Source: AC-69 sp036519575
Lineage (GTDB): Bacteria > Actinomycetota > UBA4738 > HRBIN12
Direction: 5' to 3'
NCBI GenBank assembly: GCA_036519575.1
Contig: DATDKZ010000021.1
Location: 1 to 7,500 of the forward strand
Length of the DNA stretch: 7,500 nucleotides
Shown here one piece after another: positions 1 to 6,325 of this stretch. The translations under genes were made by a program, and so were the position numbers. The notes beneath the pieces are model-generated. The model was given only the letters and a program-made list of their open reading frames with translations. It had not been told where the DNA came from and ran no database searches. How positions within the stretch are numbered: position 1 is the first letter of the stretch; each line of letters opens with the position of its first letter.

Positions 1-210
1 GGCGTGGCGAAGATGGTCGAGCAGGATCGCTACTGCATCGACGTCGTGACCCAGATCAACGCCGTCGGAGCAGCGTTGGACAAGGTCGGACTGGGGCTCT
101 TGGACGGTCACGTCCGCCACTGCCTGATCGGCGGGCACGGAGGCCCGAGCGATCCGGAAGAACAGGCGCAAGAGCTGATGGGAGCCGTGGGCCGGATGCT
201 CTCGCGCTAA
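1..210 (+). CDS. csoR: CsoR-family metal-sensing transcriptional repressor (3' part; 5' end outside window)
   Basis: The reading frame is open from base 1 to the TAA at 208-210, giving 69 visible codons. Family members usually have about 90-100 residues, so roughly 25-30 N-terminal residues lie upstream; the GTG at base 4 is probably internal. The fragment has the DUF156/CsoR pattern: Arg-Tyr-Cys-Ile-Asp, then an all-helical segment ending in Gly-His-Val-Arg-His-Cys. Counting visible residues, Cys12, His37 and Cys41 have exactly the spacing of the Cu(I) ligands Cys36, His61 and Cys65 of Mycobacterium tuberculosis CsoR. In this family the apo-protein binds operator DNA and releases it when metal binds. 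The permease gene starts 10 bases downstream, so this is probably its co-transcribed regulator. Cu(I) is the likeliest signal from the C-H-C ligand set. Related members sense Ni or sulfur species, and the missing N-terminus holds residues that would help decide. Confidence 0.9.
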   Translation, partial: GVAKMVEQDRYCIDVVTQINAVGAALDKVGLGLLDGHVRHCLIGGHGGPSDPEEQAQELMGAVGRMLSR

Positions 211-215
211 GGGGA
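209..215 (+). promoter_or_regulatory. Ribosome binding site of the permease gene, overlapping the csoR stop codon
   Basis: AAGGGGA lies 5 bases before the GTG at 221 and shares its first two bases with the TAA stop of the regulator gene. This placement suggests translational coupling and supports the GTG start. Confidence 0.55.
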
Positions 216-220
216 CCGGG

Positions 221-1558
221 GTGAGGCACCGAACCCTTGCCTTGCTCGCGTCCACTGGCTTGTTCGGAGCGCTGGCCCACGCCCTGAACTTCGCCTTCGG
301 GATGACGTGGGAGATCCTCTGGGCCCTTGTACTCGGGTTCGCCCTCTCTGCAGCCGTGCAGGCGGTGGTGTCCAAGTCTGAGATGACGCGGCTGCTGCCC
401 GACGATTCCGGGCGAACGATCGCGATCGCGTGCGGACTGGGAGCCGCGTCGTCCTCATGCTCCTACGCAGCTGTGGCCCTGGCGCGTTCGATCTTTCGAA
501 AGGGAGCGAACTTCACTGCGGCCATGGTGTTCCAGTTCGCCTCGACGAACCTCGTGATCGAGCTCGGGATCGTCCTCGCGCTCCTGATGGGCTGGCAGTT
601 CACGCTGGCCGAGTTCGTCGGTGGTCCGATCATGATCGCGCTCCTCGTGGTGGTGTTCCGCCTCACACTCACCCCGCAGAGGGTCGAAGAGGCCCGGATC
701 CAGGCCGATCGCGGCCTGGTGGGCGTGATGGAAGGGCACGCCGCCATGGACATGTCGGTGACCGAGGGGTCCATCCTCGAGCGACTCACCTCACCCCGCG
801 GCTTCACGGCGATCAGCCATTACTACGTCATGGACTGGGCCTCCATCTGGAAGGACATCGCCGGCGGACTCCTGATCGCCGGAGCGCTCGCGGCGTGGGT
901 GCCAGAGAGCTTCTGGCAGTCGTTCTTCCTGGTCGATCACCCGCTGGTGGCGAAGCTCTGGGGGCCGCTGGTCGGCCCGGTCGTCGCGATGCTCTCGTTC
1001 GTCTGCTCGATCGGGAACGTGCCCCTCGCCGCGGTGTTGTGGAACGGCGGGATCAGCTTCGGCGGCGTCGTGTCGTTCATCTTCGCCGATCTCATCGTGC
1101 TCCCGATCCTGAACATCTACCGCAAGTACTACGGGCCTCGGGTGAGCCTGTACCTGCTGGGGACGTTCTACGCGACGATGGTGGTCGCGGGGCTCGCCGT
1201 GGAGACGCTCTTTGGGATCCTGGGACTGATCCCCGATCAGCGGGATGCGAAGGTCGTCGAGGCCACCGTCACCTGGAACTACACGAGCATCCTGAACATC
1301 GCCTTCCTGGTGTTGTCGGCCGTGCTCGTCGCGCGATTCCTGAGGACCGGAGGTCCGGCGATGCTCCGCATGATGAGCGGGCCTCGCGCGGAGCCGATGA
1401 AGCACGATTCGGCAGAGGGTTCTGATACTCCGGCCCGCGTCCACCCGGAAAAGCGGGAGTACGTCTGCCCGATGCACCCAGAAGTCGTGAGTCCCGCGCC
1501 GGGGCGATGCCCGAAATGCGGCATGGACCTACAGCCAGTCGCTACATCGGGCTCATGA
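221..1558 (+). CDS. DUF318/ArsP-type permease with C-terminal heavy-metal-binding domain
   Basis: This 445-residue protein from a GTG start is an integral membrane permease of the DUF318/ArsP_1 type. Hydrophobic segments lie near residues 6-26, 30-50, 66-88, 98-150 (two spans), 207-228, 245-270, 275-298, 305-335 and 353-371. A hydrophilic loop at about 152-205 separates two halves that look like an internal repeat. Each half has a Cys/Ser-rich membrane motif: Ser-Ser-Cys80-Ser-Tyr-Ala, preceded by Cys71, and Phe-Val-Cys262-Ser-Ile-Gly-Asn-Val-Pro. After a polar linker, residues 414-437 form a small metal-binding module, Cys416-Pro-Met-His419 and Cys430-x2-Cys433-Gly-Met, as in the HMBD domains of copper ATPases and CusB-type proteins. 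The gene sits 10 bases after the CsoR-type regulator, so metal export (copper or a similar soft metal) is the best inference. Substrate and direction are not proven; some relatives move organoarsenicals. Its last 17 bases overlap the end of the opposing VOC gene. Confidence 0.85.
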   Translation: MRHRTLALLASTGLFGALAHALNFAFGMTWEILWALVLGFALSAAVQAVVSKSEMTRLLPDDSGRTIAIACGLGAASSSCSYAAVALARSIFRKGANFTAAMVFQFASTNLVIELGIVLALLMGWQFTLAEFVGGPIMIALLVVVFRLTLTPQRVEEARIQADRGLVGVMEGHAAMDMSVTEGSILERLTSPRGFTAISHYYVMDWASIWKDIAGGLLIAGALAAWVPESFWQSFFLVDHPLVAKLWGPLVGPVVAMLSFVCSIGNVPLAAVLWNGGISFGGVVSFIFADLIVLPILNIYRKYYGPRVSLYLLGTFYATMVVAGLAVETLFGILGLIPDQRDAKVVEATVTWNYTSILNIAFLVLSAVLVARFLRTGGPAMLRMMSGPRAEPMKHDSAEGSDTPARVHPEKREYVCPMHPEVVSPAPGRCPKCGMDLQPVATSGS

Positions 1559-1895
1559 GCTGGAAGTAGTTGTCGTCCGGGTCGGAGAACGTGGCCACCC
1601 ACATCTCGGGCGCCCCTTCCGGCTGATACGGCTCCTGAACGACAGTCCCCCCGGCGGCCTTGAGCCTTTCGAAATCGCCCTTCACGTCGGAGGTCTCGAT
1701 GTTCCACATCACCCGGCCCGGGTGGGCATTCTTTCCCTTCACCTGATCGTGCGGCCCGACGGAGACGAAGCCCGTGCCGATCTGCCAGCCCGTGAAGTCC
1801 TCATCTTCCATGACGGGCTTGCCGAAGAGGCTCGCGTAGTAATCCGCCAAGCGCCGCGGGTCCTCGGACCCGATCATGATGCTGTTCAGGTTCAT
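1542..1895 (-). CDS. VOC-superfamily (glyoxalase/bleomycin-resistance fold) protein, probably not metal-binding
   Basis: The gene encodes 117 soluble residues. The ATG at 1895 was chosen over an in-frame start 29 codons upstream because GGAAGGAGG stands 4 bases before it and the fold begins right there. The paired beta-alpha-beta-beta-beta pattern is visible: a first half with Asp-Tyr-Tyr-x3-Phe-Gly at 18-25, and a second half from about residue 61 ending in Ser-Asp-Pro-Asp-Asp-Asn-Tyr-Phe-Gln-Leu. By alignment by eye, three usual metal-ligand positions are Ser5, Met63 and Gln112 instead of His/Gln/Glu. A lyase or dioxygenase role is therefore unlikely, and ligand binding or sequestration is more plausible. 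It follows the DUF2461 gene by 35 bases, probably in one transcript. Its 3' end overlaps the opposing permease gene by 17 bases. The substrate cannot be named. Confidence 0.87.
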   Translation of the reverse strand: MNLNSIMIGSEDPRRLADYYASLFGKPVMEDEDFTGWQIGTGFVSVGPHDQVKGKNAHPGRVMWNIETSDVKGDFERLKAAGGTVVQEPYQPEGAPEMWVATFSDPDDNYFQLMSPM

Positions 1896-1899
1896 GCCG

Positions 1900-1908
1900 C
1901 CTCCTTCC
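1900..1908 (-). promoter_or_regulatory. Strong ribosome binding site fixing the VOC start
   Basis: Read on the - strand this is GGAAGGAGG, 4 bases before the ATG at 1895. It is close to the perfect anti-Shine-Dalgarno complement and lies inside the longer open frame, so it argues against the upstream start at 1982. Confidence 0.75.
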
Positions 1909-1930
1909 TGACGTAGCCCGGCGACCACGA

Positions 1931-2575
1931 CTATCGCCGCCGCTCGGGCTGGGTCGATGGACCGACGTGCGTTCGCAGCCACTCATTGACCGGTTTGGAG
2001 AGCCGAAGGAACTCGATCACGCGATCCTTTGCTCGCCGGGTTCCCAGCCACGCCGCCGCGGGCCACTCGCGCCACGTGATCAGGCCCTTGTACCGGAGGA
2101 GCTCGATCCGGGGATGATCCTTCGGGTACCCTCTCGGGGCAGTCTTCAGGACCTCGTGGCCGGTCACCTCCACCCCGGCCGCTGATGCCCTCGCCACCAG
2201 ATCGACGAGCTTGCCACCGGACCGATCCTCGCTCACCGCCACCCGGTAGCGCTCGAGCTGATCCGGAGCCATCTCCCACATGCCTGATCCCACGCCCAAT
2301 CCATCGGCGGTGAGCTGGATGTAGCCATCCCCGATCACCGCTCCGATGTTGGTCTTGTAGGGCGACTTGTCGGGGCTGAATCGGACGTCGCGATACGGTC
2401 GAAAGATGCGGCCCTCGCCGAACTCAGGCGCGAGCTCCTCCAGCAGCTTCTCCATGGGGGCGCGAACCATCGAGTCGTAGACATCCCTGTTCCGCTGCCA
2501 GTAGGTCTTCGAGTTGTCGGCCTCGAGTCCCTCGAAGAACTCGAGAGCCTCCGCCGGCCAGCCACGAAACGTCAT
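1931..2575 (-). CDS. DUF2461 (TIGR02453-type) family protein of unknown function
   Basis: The protein has 214 residues from the ATG at 2575. An in-frame ATG five codons upstream (2590) is less likely because its own first bases form the GGAGG that sits 8 bases before the 2575 start. The sequence shows the DUF2461 hallmarks: an N-terminal Phe-Phe-x-Gly-Leu-x-x-Asn-Ser-Lys-x-Tyr-Trp stretch, then Arg-Asp-Val-Arg-Phe-Ser-Pro-Asp-Lys-Ser-Pro-Tyr-Lys near residues 63-75, and a conserved C-terminal half that includes Pro-Arg-Gly-Tyr-Pro-Lys-Asp-His-Pro. The length is close to the usual 210-230. No signal peptide or membrane segment is visible, so it is probably cytoplasmic. The biochemical function of the family is not established to my knowledge. 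The VOC gene follows after 35 bases and the alpha/beta hydrolase gene ends 85 bases upstream on the same strand, so all three may be co-transcribed. Confidence 0.9.
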   Translation of the reverse strand: MTFRGWPAEALEFFEGLEADNSKTYWQRNRDVYDSMVRAPMEKLLEELAPEFGEGRIFRPYRDVRFSPDKSPYKTNIGAVIGDGYIQLTADGLGVGSGMWEMAPDQLERYRVAVSEDRSGGKLVDLVARASAAGVEVTGHEVLKTAPRGYPKDHPRIELLRYKGLITWREWPAAAWLGTRRAKDRVIEFLRLSKPVNEWLRTHVGPSTQPERRR

Positions 2576-2583
2576 CCCCGCGA

Positions 2584-2588
2584 CCTCC
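2584..2588 (-). promoter_or_regulatory. Ribosome binding site deciding the DUF2461 start
   Basis: GGAGG on the - strand lies 8 bases before the ATG at 2575. It overlaps the alternative ATG at 2590, which has no comparable site of its own upstream. Confidence 0.6.
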
Positions 2589-2660
2589 ATGGGCCATGAC
2601 CTCGTTCAAACCCTATCGCCGGATGGAGCCGGAAGGCTTCCCAATACGCCGACGCCGGGC

Positions 2661-3452
2661 TCAGACGGCGAAGAACCTCTCGAGGGCCGGCGCGACAACC
2701 TGGGGGTCCGTCGCGTGCGTCTGACCCTCAAGCGTCAGGTGCTGCGCGTCGGGAAGGACCTCCACGAGTGCACGGACGGCGTTCCGGGCCCATTCCGGGC
2801 TCGCCCCGCCGTCAATCGCGAGCGTAGGGACCGTGACGGAAGCCCACCGCTTCATCGAGGCGGGGTTGCCCTCCATCGTGTCGCCCATGACGGCCCCGTC
2901 GTATGGAAGCGTGTGGGCCAGGGCCTCCATGGCCGGCCACATCGGCGAGGTCCGCATCTGGACCACCATCTCGGCGGGGACCCCCACGGCCGCGGTCATG
3001 AACAGCTCGACCGCGTCGCCCCGTCGACCGGAGGAGATCAACTCGGTCAGCCGCGGCACGTAGTCCTCGGGCAGCAACGGGCGGCTGTCATCGACGATGA
3101 ACGGCGGCTCGTAGAGCGCGAGTCTGGTGAGCGGGAGGCCACGGACGGCACCCTCGAGGGCCAGGACCGCCCCAGAGGAATGCCCGAACACCGACGCGGC
3201 CCCGCCGGACTTCGCGATCAGGGCTCCGAGATCCTCCACCTCGCGCTCAACCGCATACGTTGCTGCATCCCCACTGTTTCCTCGGCCCCGGCGATCGAAC
3301 GTGATGACCGTGAACCCCTCCGAGAGGAGGCCCGCAAGGGGAGCTCCCGCCGATCGATCGCTCAGGGCACCGCCTACCACGATGACCGACGGCCCCCGGC
3401 CGACCCGGTCGAACGCGATGGTGGTGCCGTCCTTCGAGCGCATCGTTTCCAT
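2661..3452 (-). CDS. Alpha/beta hydrolase
   Basis: From the ATG at 3452 the protein has 263 residues, a normal length for this fold. That start places Ser-Lys-Asp-Gly-Thr five residues in, as is usual in this group, and a weak GGTGG precedes it. An in-frame GTG at 3482 adds ten residues without a visible ribosome binding site. The alpha/beta hydrolase elements appear in order: the strand before Gly-Gly-Ala-Leu (oxyanion region, about 27-30), Phe-Asp-Arg-Arg-Gly-Arg-Gly-Asn-Ser (about 52-60), the nucleophile elbow Gly-His-Ser92-Ser-Gly, Asp214 in Ala-Ile-Asp-Gly-Gly, and His246 near the C-terminus. Ser92, Asp214 and His246 form a plausible catalytic triad, so the enzyme is probably an active cytoplasmic esterase or similar hydrolase. 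The substrate cannot be predicted. It is the first gene of the - strand trio and is divergent from the aldehyde dehydrogenase gene. Confidence 0.88.
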   Translation of the reverse strand: METMRSKDGTTIAFDRVGRGPSVIVVGGALSDRSAGAPLAGLLSEGFTVITFDRRGRGNSGDAATYAVEREVEDLGALIAKSGGAASVFGHSSGAVLALEGAVRGLPLTRLALYEPPFIVDDSRPLLPEDYVPRLTELISSGRRGDAVELFMTAAVGVPAEMVVQMRTSPMWPAMEALAHTLPYDGAVMGDTMEGNPASMKRWASVTVPTLAIDGGASPEWARNAVRALVEVLPDAQHLTLEGQTHATDPQVVAPALERFFAV

Positions 3453-3485
3453 CGCCACCGGATCGTACCGGGCCTCGATCACTCA

Positions 3486-3515
3486 CGGACATCACGGATC
3501 GAGCGCCGGTATCAT
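3486..3515 (+). promoter_or_regulatory. Possible sigma-70-type promoter for the aldehyde dehydrogenase gene
   Basis: CGGACA at 3486-3491 (4 of 6 to TTGACA) and TATCAT at 3510-3515 (5 of 6 to TATAAT) are separated by 18 bases. They would give a leader of about 45 bases before the ATG at 3566. Support is by motif only. Confidence 0.3.
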
Positions 3516-3554
3516 CGCCCCGCGCGCTCGCACCCAGCCCGAATCCCATATCAG

Positions 3555-3560
3555 AGGAGG
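3555..3560 (+). promoter_or_regulatory. Strong ribosome binding site of the aldehyde dehydrogenase gene
   Basis: AGGAGG lies 5 bases before the ATG at 3566 and fixes that start. Confidence 0.75.
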
Positions 3561-3565
3561 GGACG

Positions 3566-5011
3566 ATGACCACCGAGCTGCTGGTTCTGGGCGGCGAGGG
3601 CCGGCCCGCCGCCGAGGGCAGGACATTCGGGGTGATCGAGCCGGGGACCGGCGCCCCCATGGCGGAGGTGTCCGAGGCGGGTCCGGAAGACGCCCGGAGG
3701 GCGGTCGATGTGGCCGTTCGGGCATTCGAAGAAGGCCCCTGGCCGAGGACGTCCGCCACGGTCCGGGGGCGCGTGCTGCTCCGGGCGTCGACGTTGGTTC
3801 GGGAGCGGCTGGAGGACCTGGCGCGGCTCGAGGCCCGAAACGCCGGGAAGCCGATCCGCGACGCCCGGGACGAGATCGGGATCGTGGCCGACACCCTCGA
3901 GTACTGGGGCGGGGCGGCGAACAAGATCTTCGGGGAGACCGTGCCCATCCAGGATCCGGGGCTCGACGTGACCCTCCGTGAGCCGGTGGGCGTGTGCGCC
4001 CTCATCACGCCGTGGAATTTCCCGCTCGTCATCTCGACGTGGAAGATCGCGCCGGCCCTCGCGTGTGGGAACACCATCGTGGTCAAGCCGGCCTCGTACA
4101 CACCGCTGTCGGTGCTCCGCCTGGCCGAGATCCTGGTCGAAGCGGGCCTGCCTGCGGAGGCGATCTCCGTCCTACCGGGGCCGGGCTCGGCGGTGGGCAA
4201 TGCTCTGGTCACCGACCCTAGGGTGAACAAGGTAGGGTTCACCGGCTCGACTGAGGTGGGGTCGAAGATCATGGCCCTGGCCGCTCGGAACATCACCCGC
4301 GTCTCGCTCGAGCTCGGCGGCAAGTCCGCGAACGTGGTCTTCGCCGATGCCGACATGGACACGGCGGTCGAACGCTCCGTGTGGTCGGTGTTCGGGAACA
4401 CGGGGCAGGACTGCTGCGCTCGCAGCCGCGTGTTCGTCGAGCGCTCCGCCTACGACGAGGTTGTCGCGACCATGGCCAAGCGGACCGACGAGCTCAGGGT
4501 GGGGCCGCCCCTCGCGGAGGAGACCGAGCTCGGGCCGATGATCTCGGCCGGCCAGCGGGAGACCTCCCTCGAGTACCTGGAGATCGGCCAGAAGGAGGGG
4601 GCGCGCCTCGTGACCGGAGGCGATATCCCGCAGGTGGCGGGGGGCGAGGGTGGGTTCTACCTCCGGCCGGCCGTGCTCGCCGACGTCCGCAACGACACGC
4701 GGGTGGCTCAGGAGGAGATCTTCGGGCCGGTGGCCTGTCTGATCCCGTTCGACACCGAGGAGGAAGCCATCCGCCTGGCCAACGAGACCGAATACGGACT
4801 CTCGGGGTCGATCTGGACGCGGGACCTCGGACGAGCCATCCGCGTGGCGAAGGCCATCCGCACCGGGGTCATCAGCGTGAACTCCTCGCACAGCGTGCAC
4901 ACCGAGGCCCCGTTCGGCGGGTACAAGCGCAGTGGTATCGGCCGGGAGATGGGCATGCACGCGGTGAACCTGTACACCGAGGTGAAGAACGTGTACTTCT
5001 CGGAGGCCTAG
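3566..5011 (+). CDS. NAD(P)-dependent aldehyde dehydrogenase, possibly for amine-derived aldehydes (PuuC/betaine-aldehyde type)
   Basis: This complete 481-residue aldehyde dehydrogenase oxidises an aldehyde to the acid with NAD(P)+ in the cytoplasm. All core residues are visible: Thr-Pro-Trp-Asn151-Phe-Pro (oxyanion Asn), Val-Lys174-Pro-Ala-Ser (cofactor binding), Phe-Thr-Gly-Ser-Thr (about 226-230), Glu249 in Leu-Glu-Leu-Gly-Gly-Lys, and the nucleophile Cys283 in Gly-Gln-Asp-Cys-Cys. The Glu-to-Cys distance of 34 equals that of human ALDH2. Pro-Phe-Gly-Gly-Tyr-Lys-Arg-Ser-Gly near the C-terminus is also typical. The length is normal and the start follows a strong ribosome binding site. The gene faces a GS-like ligase and a class III aminotransferase, so oxidation of an aminoaldehyde such as gamma-glutamyl-aminobutyraldehyde or succinic semialdehyde is likely but not proven. 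Its TAG stop directly abuts the stop of the opposing ligase gene. Confidence 0.93.
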   Translation: MTTELLVLGGEGRPAAEGRTFGVIEPGTGAPMAEVSEAGPEDARRAVDVAVRAFEEGPWPRTSATVRGRVLLRASTLVRERLEDLARLEARNAGKPIRDARDEIGIVADTLEYWGGAANKIFGETVPIQDPGLDVTLREPVGVCALITPWNFPLVISTWKIAPALACGNTIVVKPASYTPLSVLRLAEILVEAGLPAEAISVLPGPGSAVGNALVTDPRVNKVGFTGSTEVGSKIMALAARNITRVSLELGGKSANVVFADADMDTAVERSVWSVFGNTGQDCCARSRVFVERSAYDEVVATMAKRTDELRVGPPLAEETELGPMISAGQRETSLEYLEIGQKEGARLVTGGDIPQVAGGEGGFYLRPAVLADVRNDTRVAQEEIFGPVACLIPFDTEEEAIRLANETEYGLSGSIWTRDLGRAIRVAKAIRTGVISVNSSHSVHTEAPFGGYKRSGIGREMGMHAVNLYTEVKNVYFSEA

Positions 5012-5015
5012 CTAG
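5008..5015. other. 8-base palindrome CTAGCTAG carrying the stop codons of two convergent genes
   Basis: TAG at 5009-5011 ends the aldehyde dehydrogenase gene. The TAG read on the - strand from 5014 to 5012 ends the ligase gene. The two frames meet with no base between them, and the perfect palindrome lets one motif serve both strands. There is no room for a separate bidirectional terminator. Confidence 0.9.
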
Positions 5016-6325
5016 ACCGAGCGCCCGTACCGCTCACGTTCCCAGTCGGTGACGGTCTCGCGCCAGGCCTTGAGCTCCCATGCTCGGGACGTCGTGTAGT
5101 ACGCGCTGAATCCCTCGCCGAGCGCCGACCGCAAGGCGCGGTCCGCCTCGAACGCTCGGATGGCCGACTCGAGCGATCCGGGCAGCTCCGGGAGATCCGC
5201 CAGCGCATAGGCGTCGCCCTCGATCGGCGGTGGCGGCTCCGCCTTGTTCTTCATGCCGTCGGCGGCGGAGGCGGTCACGGCGGCCAGGGCGAGGTAGGGA
5301 TTGGCGTCGGCGCCCGGCCTTCGGCACTCGAAGCGCCACAAGTTGGGCCGGTCCGAGCGGATGGCCCGCACGGCGCACGAACGGTTTTCGTATCCCCACG
5401 TCGCGTTGATCGGCGCGAACCATCCCGGCACTAGGCGCTTGTACGAGTTCACGTTGGGGTTCAGCAGCAGGGAGGCGGCGGGCAGATGCGCCAGCACCCC
5501 TGCGATGGCCGCGCCGAACGCCGGCGGTATCTGGTCCGCAGCGTCCGGCCCGGCGAACGCGTTCGTCTGACCGTCCCAGCAAGAGAAATGGATGTGCCCA
5601 CTCGATCCCTCCTCACCTGGCGCGGTCTTCGCCAGGAAGCTCGCGCGCATCCCCATCGACGCGGCCAGCTCCTTCATGGCGAACTTCACCAGCGCGGCGT
5701 CGTCGGCGGCGCGGAGGCCTCGCCGGGGCTCCAGGTTCAGCTCGAGCAACCCGGGACCGGCCTCCGTGTGCACGGCGGAGAGGTCGACGCCAAATCCTTC
5801 GAGCGCCGGGATGAGCCGGGATACGAACTCGCCGTACCGTCCGATCTCCGTGAGGCTGTAGCTGATTCCGCTCGACATGGGTTGTCCGTCGCCATCCCAC
5901 AGCCGGATCTCGTATTCCAACGCCGCCATCGGCTCGTACCCGAGCTCCCCGATCTCGTTCAGCACGTGGCGAAACACCTCTCGCGGGGCGAAGTCGCAGG
6001 GGGTGCCATCGGGCCAGCTCGGGGTGGCCAGGCAGACGCGCCATCCCGGACGCCACGTCATCTGGTGGAGGGTCTCGGGATCCGGGTGCACGACCAGGTC
6101 GGCCGCCCCGGTCCGGATGCCGAACCGTTCGAAGTCGGTGATGGGGGTATCCACCGGGTCGAGGCCCAGGATCAGGTCGGTCATCACCGTTCCGTGACGT
6201 ACCGCCGACTCGAACGCGGCGGGCCGCAAGGCTTTCCCTCGGATCGACCCGTTGACGTCGGGGATCCCGAGGAGGACGAACTCCCCGTCCCCGTCACCGT
6301 CCCCGGCGAGGGCGTCGGAGATCAC
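5012..6325 (-). CDS. Glutamine-synthetase-family gamma-glutamyl-amine ligase (PuuA/GlnA3-like)
   Basis: This 437-residue protein from a GTG start belongs to the glutamine synthetase (GS) fold and joins an amine to the gamma-carboxyl of glutamate using ATP. An N-terminal beta-grasp part carries Asp-Val-Asn-Gly-Ser-x2-Arg-Gly-Lys (23-31). The catalytic part shows Glu137-Tyr-Glu139, Glu188 and Glu195 (metal site), Gly-His244-Ile-His246 (ATP/metal loop), Lys-Arg297-Leu-Val-Pro-Gly, Glu313-Asn-Arg-Ser (glutamate flap), and Glu334-Cys-Arg with Asn-Pro-Tyr 342-344. The Asp-Gly-Ser-Ser motif that binds ammonium in true GS is not seen; Leu-Gly-Leu-Asp-Pro-Val-Asp stands in that area. No adenylylation-type segment is evident. 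Together with the aminotransferase this fits gamma-glutamylpolyamine or gamma-glutamyl-amine synthetases rather than nitrogen-assimilating GS. The start overlaps the aminotransferase stop as GTGA, so the two are translationally coupled. Residues 8-15 are an odd Gly/Asp-rich lead. Confidence 0.88.
   Translation of the reverse strand: MISDALAGDGDGDGEFVLLGIPDVNGSIRGKALRPAAFESAVRHGTVMTDLILGLDPVDTPITDFERFGIRTGAADLVVHPDPETLHQMTWRPGWRVCLATPSWPDGTPCDFAPREVFRHVLNEIGELGYEPMAALEYEIRLWDGDGQPMSSGISYSLTEIGRYGEFVSRLIPALEGFGVDLSAVHTEAGPGLLELNLEPRRGLRAADDAALVKFAMKELAASMGMRASFLAKTAPGEEGSSGHIHFSCWDGQTNAFAGPDAADQIPPAFGAAIAGVLAHLPAASLLLNPNVNSYKRLVPGWFAPINATWGYENRSCAVRAIRSDRPNLWRFECRRPGADANPYLALAAVTASAADGMKNKAEPPPPIEGDAYALADLPELPGSLESAIRAFEADRALRSALGEGFSAYYTTSRAWELKAWRETVTDWERERYGRSV
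6281..6310 (-). repeat. Short degenerate repeat encoding the Gly-Asp lead of the ligase
   Basis: On the + strand, imperfect copies of CCCGTC follow one another just inside the ligase start. In the protein they give the alternating Gly-Asp run at about residues 8-14. This may be slippage-prone simple sequence and lies before the conserved fold begins at about residue 15. Confidence 0.5.

Larger units (their letters stand above)
3453..3565. other. Divergent intergenic region between the hydrolase and aldehyde dehydrogenase genes
   Basis: This 113-base gap is the only place in the window where two transcription units start back to back, so it should hold promoters for both. CACGGA occurs twice, 8 bases apart (3484-3489 and 3493-3498), which could be a regulator half-site pair or chance. 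No clear inverted repeat or riboswitch-like structure is visible. I could not pick a convincing - strand promoter. Confidence 0.45.

Noticed and set aside
791..1477. 228-codon - strand open frame opposite the permease gene
   Set aside because: Arg/His/Asp-rich composition without motifs, fully inside a well-supported membrane protein gene.
1896..1982. Longer VOC reading frame with 29 extra N-terminal codons
   Set aside because: The extension overlaps the end of the DUF2461 gene, is not part of the fold, and contains the strong ribosome binding site for the internal ATG.
2627..2641. AGCC-GGAA-GGCT inverted repeat and the overlapping palindrome GGAAGGCTTCC between the hydrolase and DUF2461 genes
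   Set aside because: The stem is only 4-6 base pairs and no T-run follows on either strand, so it is not a convincing terminator. As an operator it cannot be told from chance.
2514..3569. 351-codon + strand open frame across the DUF2461 and hydrolase genes
   Set aside because: No recognisable motif. The - strand frames here carry intact family signatures and ribosome binding sites.
3247..4401. Long - strand open frame (384 codons) opposite the start of the aldehyde dehydrogenase gene
   Set aside because: It is Ser/Arg/Pro-rich low-complexity translation without a recognisable domain and lies antisense to a clearly conserved gene and the hydrolase. Long antisense frames are common in G+C-rich DNA.
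4172..4960. 262-codon - strand open frame inside the aldehyde dehydrogenase gene
   Set aside because: Shadow of the coding strand; composition is biased and no domain is visible.
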